From Chara braunii (lineage: Eukaryota; Streptophyta; Charophyceae; Charales; Characeae), in assembly GCA_003427395.1 (NCBI GenBank), contig BFEA01000797.1:149847-175406 (forward strand): DNA of 25,560 bases. Reading direction: 5' to 3'. Position numbers and translations under genes: made by a program. Shown piece after piece: positions 19,891 to 25,560 of this stretch (positions are counted from its first letter, which is position 1; the number at the start of each line of letters is the position of its first letter). Under the pieces are notes generated by a model. That model was not told the DNA's origin and searched no databases. It saw only the letters and a list, made by a program, of their open reading frames with translations.

Positions 19891-20580
19891 TCTGTGCGGT
19901 ATCTGTGTATCACGGTACTACATTTGTACTAGGACTGTAGGCTATGTCTGTGTTCTACATCTGACCTGTGTCTGAGCTGGGTNTGTGCGGTATCTGTGTA
20001 TCACGGTACTACATTTGTACTAGGACTGTAGGCTATGTCTGTGTTCTACATCTGACCTGTGTCTGAGCTGGGTCTATGTTCCTCGTCTGTATGATGAGAC
20101 TGTGCCAGACCTACGAGCTGCATCTGTGTTCCGAGATTGTGCTATGACTGTGCAATTGTAATATTTATGATGTGGCTACATCTCTGTGCGACGTTTATTT
20201 GTGTTAAGGTCGTGTCTATGCTATATCTGTATCTGAGCTTGTCTGTGATTTGTGTTTGTGGTTGATTAGTTGTGCTATGACTATGTGCTGAGCCTGTATG
20301 AAGTTTGTTGTATTCCTATGTGCTAGGCCTGTACTATGACTGTGTAGTCGGTGTTTTATCTGTCTCTTATACACATCTAGATGTGTATAAGAGACAGGTA
20401 CTATGACTGTGTAGTCGGTGTTTTATTTCCCGTGCTGAGACGATGCCTTGTCTGGTGCGATGTCTGTCTGATATATCTTTGTCTGTGTCCGTGCCTTGTC
20501 TATGCTATAACTATGCATTGTCTGTGCTTTTTTTATCTNTCGCATGCTTGTGCTCTGTATGCACGAAGCCTCTCACTACT
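19890..20580. repeat. Degenerate TCTGTG/CTATG-rich minisatellite region
   Basis: The plus strand is a loose repetition of strings such as CTGTGTCTG, CTATGACTGTG and TATCTGTG with no fixed period. It contains a perfect 91-bp tandem duplication (19891-19981 and 19982-20072; the second copy has N at 19983) and the adapter described next. No coding frame is supported. Confidence 0.8.
20360..20397. other. Nextera/Tn5 mosaic-end junction adapter (sequencing artefact)
   Basis: CTGTCTCTTATACACATCT (20360-20378) is immediately followed by AGATGTGTATAAGAGACAG (20379-20397). These are the 19-bp Tn5 mosaic end and its reverse complement, head to head, which is the Nextera mate-pair circularisation junction. 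It is flanked by a perfect 29-bp direct repeat (20331-20359 and 20398-20426). An open frame starting inside it begins MCIRDR, the translation of the mosaic end. This segment is not genomic. Confidence 0.98.
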
Positions 20581-20599
20581 ATCATCGCCTGATTAGAGC

Positions 20600-21180
20600 A
20601 TCTCATCACCATGACTGCATTATTGGCCGATAAGAAATCGGACTTGACCATCGGACACCGAGGCAGCAGACAAATGACAATATTTGATNGGTGCTTACGG
20701 GCAACCTGCTAACCCCATAGCACGAACCGCTGCAGCAGCACCTCTGCATCATCGCCAACAAAATGCATGCATGTTTTGCTCACTGTTCCCTTACTTATAC
20801 TTGATATTGACTGGGTTCGCCGGTATCAGGCTCAAGCCAGGACGTACATTGATACAATTGGCATTGCTGACAAGACTAAGTAGATCTTCAGACTGGGGAC
20901 ATATGACTCAGTTAGGATCTGCCTTGGACATGCCTATGACAACTTAGATAGGGACCCTTTGAACTTGGTCGGACCTATGGCCAGACGAGTATAAAACGGG
21001 ATGAAAGTAACCGGGAATAGTGAGAACTAAGCGGCACAGTAAGGAGAAGGGAGGGTTATGCAGGGAAAAGAAAGAGTGAGAAGTTGGAAGTGAGGTAGGT
21101 GAAGAGAGAAAGAGTAAGGGAAATGTCTGAGGAAAAGAGATAATGAAAGGAAGAGGGTCCTTTCTTTGATCCTTCTGGAA
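20600..21180. other. Unassigned unique stretch
   Basis: No convincing coding frame is present; an 87-codon plus-strand frame contains an N and shows no domain character. From about 20990 to 21160 the plus strand is purine-rich (GGGAATAG, AAGGAGAAGGGAGG, GAGAGAAAGAG). Nothing else was recognised. Confidence 0.4.
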
Positions 21181-21198
21181 GGTAGTGAGGAAATGCTA

Positions 21199-21294
21199 CC
21201 TTTATATTATTATTATTATTATCATTATTTTATTATAATAATTATTTTTATTGTTTATTATTATTTCTTCTTCTTCTTATTATTATTATTATCA
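21199..21294. repeat. (TTA)n-rich imperfect microsatellite
   Basis: ATT/TTA trinucleotides with TTC interruptions (TTCTTCTTC in the middle) over nearly 100 bp. Confidence 0.93.
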
Positions 21295-21299
21295 GTATT

Positions 21300-21963
21300 G
21301 GTGTTTATTGGTTTTATTTGTTTGACTGAGGACTAAACTGACGAGGATTGTGAGGCATTAGGAAGGAGAAGAAACATTATCGCGTTCGTGATGGTGCACA
21401 CCTCCTCCGTTTTCCTCCACTCTTATCCTTGATTAATCCTCTCTAAAATCTCTCTTTTCAACTATACATGTTTAAGTGATGTATGATCAATAGGATGTTC
21501 ATGATCTTGCTAAAAAGTCAGAAAATCATTGTATAGATTTGACGTGGTCAGGGCAATTGCGGGAGCTCTGCCGGAGTTCAGGAGGAACTCTAGAGGCAGG
21601 GAACTATGAGGTAAGCGTCAACTATCCCTTTCCCATATATCCTTACAGGTTACACCCTTCTATCGAGCTGCCTGCGTGATTATGCGATATACTGTTTATG
21701 CTTTTCCTTCAAAACGAAAGTTTATAAAGTAAAAGTATTATATGCTTGAATTGAGAATTTGTCTGAAGTGAGGAAAAGGAACCTAGGAAAGAACCAAGAA
21801 GGAACCTAGCCTGCATGGTCTTGAGAAAACAAAGGCAGTATGATGGAGGCCTCCGTTGGGGTCGTCACGATGCCTGCATGGAATGACTAAAAGGGTACTC
21901 GCTGTGCGAACAACCCAGTCATCCACCTAACTAGTTAACTTTCAACATGCATGCATTAATAAC
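21300..21963. other. Unassigned stretch before the hairpin array
   Basis: No coding frame or RNA gene is recognised. Near 21780-21870 short duplicated strings occur (GGAACCTAG twice, CCTGCATGG twice). A G-rich segment with CTCCGTTGGGGTCGTC near 21851 resembles the loop region of the hairpins that follow and may be a decayed member. Confidence 0.4.
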
Positions 21964-22162
21964 GAGAAGATGCCGTGCGTCTTCTCTGTTGACTTACCAA
22001 CTAAATCCATGACTAATCCGGTACTCCCGTGGAGTACATGTCTTCAAGTGATTAATCAAAGCATGACTAATCCGGTACTCCCGTGGGGTACACGTTTTAA
22101 AACAACTAACAAAAGCAGAGGTAATAGGAGGCTCCCGTAGGGTTCTCCTATCACTGATCTGA

Positions 22163-22220
22163 CTAGACTTAAGAGGGGATATAAATACTCTCGGGTGAGT
22201 ACACGAACTCTTAAGTCTAG
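22163..22220. repeat. 13-bp perfect stem CTAGACTTAAGAG/CTCTTAAGTCTAG
   Basis: Arms at 22163-22175 and 22208-22220 enclose a smaller TACTC/GAGTA hairpin. The equivalent in the next unit has arms at 23156-23174 and 23206-23224 and keeps 16 Watson-Crick plus one G:T pair out of 19 despite base changes on both arms. Confidence 0.9.
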
Positions 22221-22606
22221 ATCGATCCATGCGACTTCCGTGTAAGTCAACAATACCTCTTGCTCAATTAATATGAACGATCAGGGTGACTAACCTAAAA
22301 GTGGTCTTGATCTCATACGCATCGAACCGNTATTAGGGTGACTCCCGGGAGGGTTATCCTAATACTTTGTTTGATCTGGGGATCAACCAACGAGGAAAAA
22401 ATGAGTTGATTATGACTCGACAGGTAAAAGGGATACTTTCGGGTGAGTAACCCTCCCACTTGTTTTGGTATGACTAATGGATTGACATCGTTTGATACTA
22501 ATGGCCTAACTGAAGTAACAAATTGGTACAATGATTGGTTGACTCTGACAATAGTAGTAGGAACGTGTCGTGCATCTTTCCTATTAACCTATAGGTTACA
22601 ATAACA

Positions 22607-23096
22607 AAAGTTATTTGATCCGGTACTTCCGTGAAGTACATTCCTTAAGTCCAACGAAAGTCAGTTTGACCAGTACTTCCATGAAGTACATCCTTCAGTT
22701 TAACAAAAGTCATTTGAACCGGTATTTTCGTGAAGTACATTTTAAGTTTAACAAAAGTCATTTGATCCAGTACTTCCGTGAAGTACATTTTTTTAGTCTA
22801 ACGAAAGCCGATTTGATCCAGTACTTTCGTGAAGTACACTTTTGCAAACTTAACCAAAGTCATTTGATCCGGTACTTCCGTGAAGTAGACTTTTTCAAAC
22901 TTAACAAAAGTCATTTGATCCGGTACTTCCATGAAGTTTTCTCCTTGAAACTTAACAAAAACCATTTGATTGGTACTTCTATGAAGTACAATCTTACAAT
23001 CGTAAACAACAACCATTGACCCGGTACTCCCGTGGGGTACACTTCTTCAACTTAACGAAAACCAATTAATCCAGTACTCTCGTAAGGTACCCATCT
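22607..23096. repeat. Ten tandem copies of a 48-51-bp unit, each with a GTACTTC-CGT-GAAGTAC-type hairpin
   Basis: Hairpins start at 22623, 22673, 22722, 22770, 22821, 22872, 22923, 22973, 23024 and 23074. Between them lies a linker of the type TTAACAAAAGTCATTTGATC. Arms vary (GTACTTC, GTACTTT, GTATTTT, GTACTCC, GTACTCT) but the opposite arm usually keeps pairing or a G:T pair; the copy at 22923 has a broken arm. Two more copies of this family lie at 22021-22037 and 22075-22091 in the preceding unit. Confidence 0.92.
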
Positions 23097-24526
23097 TCAA
23101 AAGCTAGCAAAGGCAAAAGGTAGCAGGAGGCTTCCGCGAAGCTCTCCTATCACTAATCGAACCAGACTTGGGAGGGATTCGAACTCTTCCCAGTGAGTGT
23201 ACGAACTCCTAAGTCCGGGTCGATCTGTCCGACTTCCTGTGGGAGTCAACATACCTTTTGCTCACTTATTACGCATAGGCTAGTTAGGTGAACTGTCAGG
23301 GCAACTCAATCAAGAGTTGTTCTTGATCTCCTATGCATCAAACTTGTAGTAGGATGGCTCCCGGGTGGGTTGTCCTAATACTTGTTTGATTTGGGGGTCA
23401 GCTAACTGAGGGCAGAGATGAGACGAATGTGTTTTGGACAGTAGAAGGATATTCCCGGGTGAGTAAACCCTACTACTTGTTCAGGTATGACTAATGGGTG
23501 GTATGAGTAGAAGTTAACGATCTATCTAACGTTAAGCCAGAGAATGGGAAACTCCCATGGGGTCATCCCGTTATTTCTCTGACTTCACCTTAACGAGCCT
23601 AATAAGATACTCCAACTAGAGGAGGATCTGATGTTTGTCTTAATCCGCTAACATAATCCCAACTCGTCTGACTCTAAGAAAGTAGCAGGGTGGCTCCCGT
23701 AGAGTCATCTTATTACACTTTTGAGAAAAAGACTGAGTTATGAATCAAGTAGTAATAGGAGGCTTCCGTGAAGACCGCCTGTTACGAACTTTGATTTGGA
23801 ATTGACAATTGGATCCGGAGTGTTTTTGGGTCAAGTGTTGAGACAGCTCGACATAGGCCTCCTAACCACGTGCTTGGCTAATAGAAGGATACTCCCGGGT
23901 GAATTGTCTGATCACTTACACAAGATTGCATGAACTGCTTGATTGCATGAGGACTGCATGAACTTTGAAGGGTGACTGGGTGGTCCCGTGGGGCGACTCG
24001 ACTACTCTTCTGACTAACGGAATGTTTGAAATTGATCAAGTAGTGGAAGATTCTTGAGCGAATCGACCTACTACTTGAGCATGTCAGGACAACAAGAAAA
24101 AGAGAAAGGAAAAGGAGTGTTTCATCGGGAGCGACTCCAAAGGTTCCTTAAAAGAAACGTGAAAGAAAGCGAATATCGCAGGGAAAAGGATTAGACAAAA
24201 AAAAGATCCGCGTAGCCTCAGTTCATTAATAGGCTCCTAAGGGAGAAACCATCGAACGACATGAGTAGATCTCAGTTAGATTACCGAGAAAGCACAAAAG
24301 CGTGTACTTATCTGCAAGAGAGAAACTGCAAGTATTAAGAGTAAAGGAAAATATGAGTTTTCCCTGGGGCAACTTGAGATAGAGGCAAAGTAACTCCTTA
24401 AAAATAAAAGGAGGAGGAGTGACAAGCGACTCCGGGGTAGACAGAAGCTAGGGGTTAGGCTTTGGGATGTTGATCCCAAAGCTCACAAACCAGAACTAAG
24501 GGTTTGACCCTTAGATATCATTATTT

Positions 24527-24550
24527 GGGGATCAAGTGGGGATGTTGAAT
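24527..24550 (+). other. Polypurine tract followed by possible 3' LTR start
   Basis: The purine-rich GGGGATCAAGTGGGGA (24527-24542) is followed directly by TGTTGAAT. LTR retrotransposons carry a polypurine tract immediately 5' of a 3' LTR that begins with TG. The motif form is typical of plant elements. No second copy of the presumed LTR is in the window and the downstream kilobase is full of Ns, so its end cannot be placed. Confidence 0.35.
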
Positions 24551-25560
24551 TTTTGTTGACCTGTTTGTGTGCAGGTCTTTGCTTTGGTCTACTGCAGTTG
24601 AAGGAGAAGTCCTTAATAAAGGATTCAATTTTCTGTTATCACTCGATAACAGGTCGGTCGNTGNNGATTNAACTTTTCCTCCTTTGANTTGACACCTACA
24701 TCTAAAGTCAAACCTNGTGGTCAGTAAAACTGTCACCTGTGGTCATCGCCTAAATGGTCATGGTCACTCTCAAGGGTCCNTTGAATAAATGTGAGNGGGC
24801 TGGGCTTGCATCTCANGAAANATAGAGCTGTCATGCATGGTTTGNGGAGTGAGNGACAATGTCAATGGTTNATGGTTGACGNCGTTAGTGCATGGCATGT
24901 GAACTGTCTTTGCATTATGTTGTGCAGGTTTGTTTTGTGCATGATTTGGGCTGGACTGGAATTGACATNGTGAAGAGTTTGGACNCNCAGCACTTGTGAA
25001 ANTGGGAAGGGTTCCCANCNGTAATACCTCGCTATTCATNATCAAGTCTTGTATACTATCTGATGATCANTCATACGTTNAGTGGNATAAATTATCTTTG
25101 ANAGTGACAAGGTTCTGATANGTTGGNCATAGAGGTTAGAAGGAGAAANTGTTTTGAGAATAAAANNGGAAATAAGANGACNGTTTCAAAGTTCGACNTG
25201 AGTATTTAACAGGTCAGTCCTAGNCNTCTTANCGCGCGTACCCACTTTGTGCTACANCNATNGAGCAAACGCCCTCGGCCGACCTACCTCTACTCAGGCA
25301 TGTAAAAGCCTTCGCACGTAGGCNGGTAGCTCAGCAGGGATACGCCTACCTGAGGGTGNTNACNGCCCCTCGNNTAGAGGTNNNTTGTACCTCGNGACGT
25401 CCCGACCTGTCGCAGGGCGTCGTGAGAGGTATAGCACGCGCGCACGGTTGGAGTGGTGACAAGTTGTTCTANGCAAATAAATCCTNTGTGACACGNCCNT
25501 GAGGTTCANCGCTCCCAGCGGGGTGCAGGACCNCCGCGCGCGANANNNNGCNNTGNNNNC
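24551..25560. other. N-rich low-quality terminal segment
   Basis: More than 50 single or short Ns occur from 24661 to the end. The first part has two clear small hairpins (TCCTTAATAAAGGA near 24610 and GTTATC-ACTC-GATAAC near 24637-24652). No coding frame survives. It could be the body of an LTR that starts near 24543, followed by unrelated sequence. Confidence 0.5.

Larger units (their letters stand above)
21964..24514. repeat. CGT-triloop hairpin array (structured non-coding region)
   Basis: At least 20 inverted repeats lie head to tail. The first is GAGAAGATGC-CGT-GCGTCTTCTC (21964-21986). Others include GTACTCC-CGT-GGAGTAC (22021-22037), the 12-13-bp stems at 22124-22151 and 22163-22220, TATTAGG/CCTAATA around CTCCCGGGAG (22331-22364), CAGAGAA/TTCTCTG (23538-23581), GTAATAGG...TTC-CGT-GAAG...GTTAC (23752-23785), GCTTTGGGAT/ATCCCAAAGC (24459-24482) and CTAAGGGT/ACCCTTAG (24496-24514). 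Loops are often CGT or CCGGG. Frames are not conserved but pairing is, so I read this as structured nucleic acid, not protein coding. Strand of transcription, if any, is unknown. Confidence 0.85.

Noticed and set aside
20381-20596. Open frame starting MCIRDR
   Set aside because: It starts inside the Nextera mosaic end and runs through degenerate repeat sequence with an N.
22615-23019. 134-codon plus-strand frame with recurring YFREV motifs
   Set aside because: It translates the hairpin minisatellite. Unit spacing varies between 48 and 51 bp so the frame is not kept, while stem pairing is. A minus-strand frame is open over the same bases because the units are palindromic.
22607-23096. CRISPR array with palindromic repeats
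   Set aside because: The linkers between hairpins are also repeated, not unique spacers, and no cas-like gene is present.
25060-25066. CTGATGA, the hammerhead ribozyme core string
   Set aside because: There is no GAAA partner in the right place, no flanking stems, and Ns nearby.
25323-25400. tRNA-like GGTAGCTCAGCAGG
   Set aside because: The segment is full of Ns and I could not find a T arm or acceptor stem in the readable bases.

Overview
The window is eukaryotic, repeat-dominated DNA. It has no compact operons, no Shine-Dalgarno-led genes and no intact host gene that I can support. It carries remains of an LTR retrotransposon, a 4-kb satellite array, microsatellites and two palindrome-rich non-coding regions. 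The Ty3/gypsy-type reverse transcriptase and the overall texture suggest a plant or streptophyte-alga nuclear genome, but I cannot name the organism. Scattered single Ns, a dense-N right end and an embedded Nextera/Tn5 adapter show that this is a draft short-read assembly.

Region 1-4917 (minus strand) is a decayed Ty3/gypsy-like element read right to left. It runs gag, CCHC zinc knuckle, aspartic protease, reverse transcriptase and RNase H, and leaves the window at base 1 before any integrase. It is broken by one frameshift in gag, in-frame stops at 3378 and 1087, and a 54-bp duplication in RNase H.

Region 5313-8880 (minus strand, just upstream of gag) holds what I read as four diverged tandem copies of one unrecognised protein module of roughly 240-270 residues, all broken by stops and frameshifts. 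Three of the four have a TGA in the same aligned column. Region 8990-11600 has no gene I can support.

Region 11611-16157 begins with an (AG)n run. It continues as a 91-92-bp satellite array with three related subfamilies, one with a 3- or 4-monomer higher-order pattern, and ends in a 230-bp purine-only tract. Region 16200-17100 shows nothing clear. Region 17156-18980 is rich in perfect palindromes, including a tandem repeat of about 163 bp. Region 19020-20580 is low-complexity CAGA/TCTG-type sequence containing a perfect 91-bp duplication and the adapter artefact.

Region 21964-24514 is the most striking part. It is a dense non-coding array of hairpins, many with a CGT triloop, arranged in at least two diverged units of about 1 kb. 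Several differences between the units are compensatory, so pairing is kept. The array ends just before a polypurine-like tract and a TG that could be the 3' end of another LTR element. The last kilobase is N-rich and unreadable.
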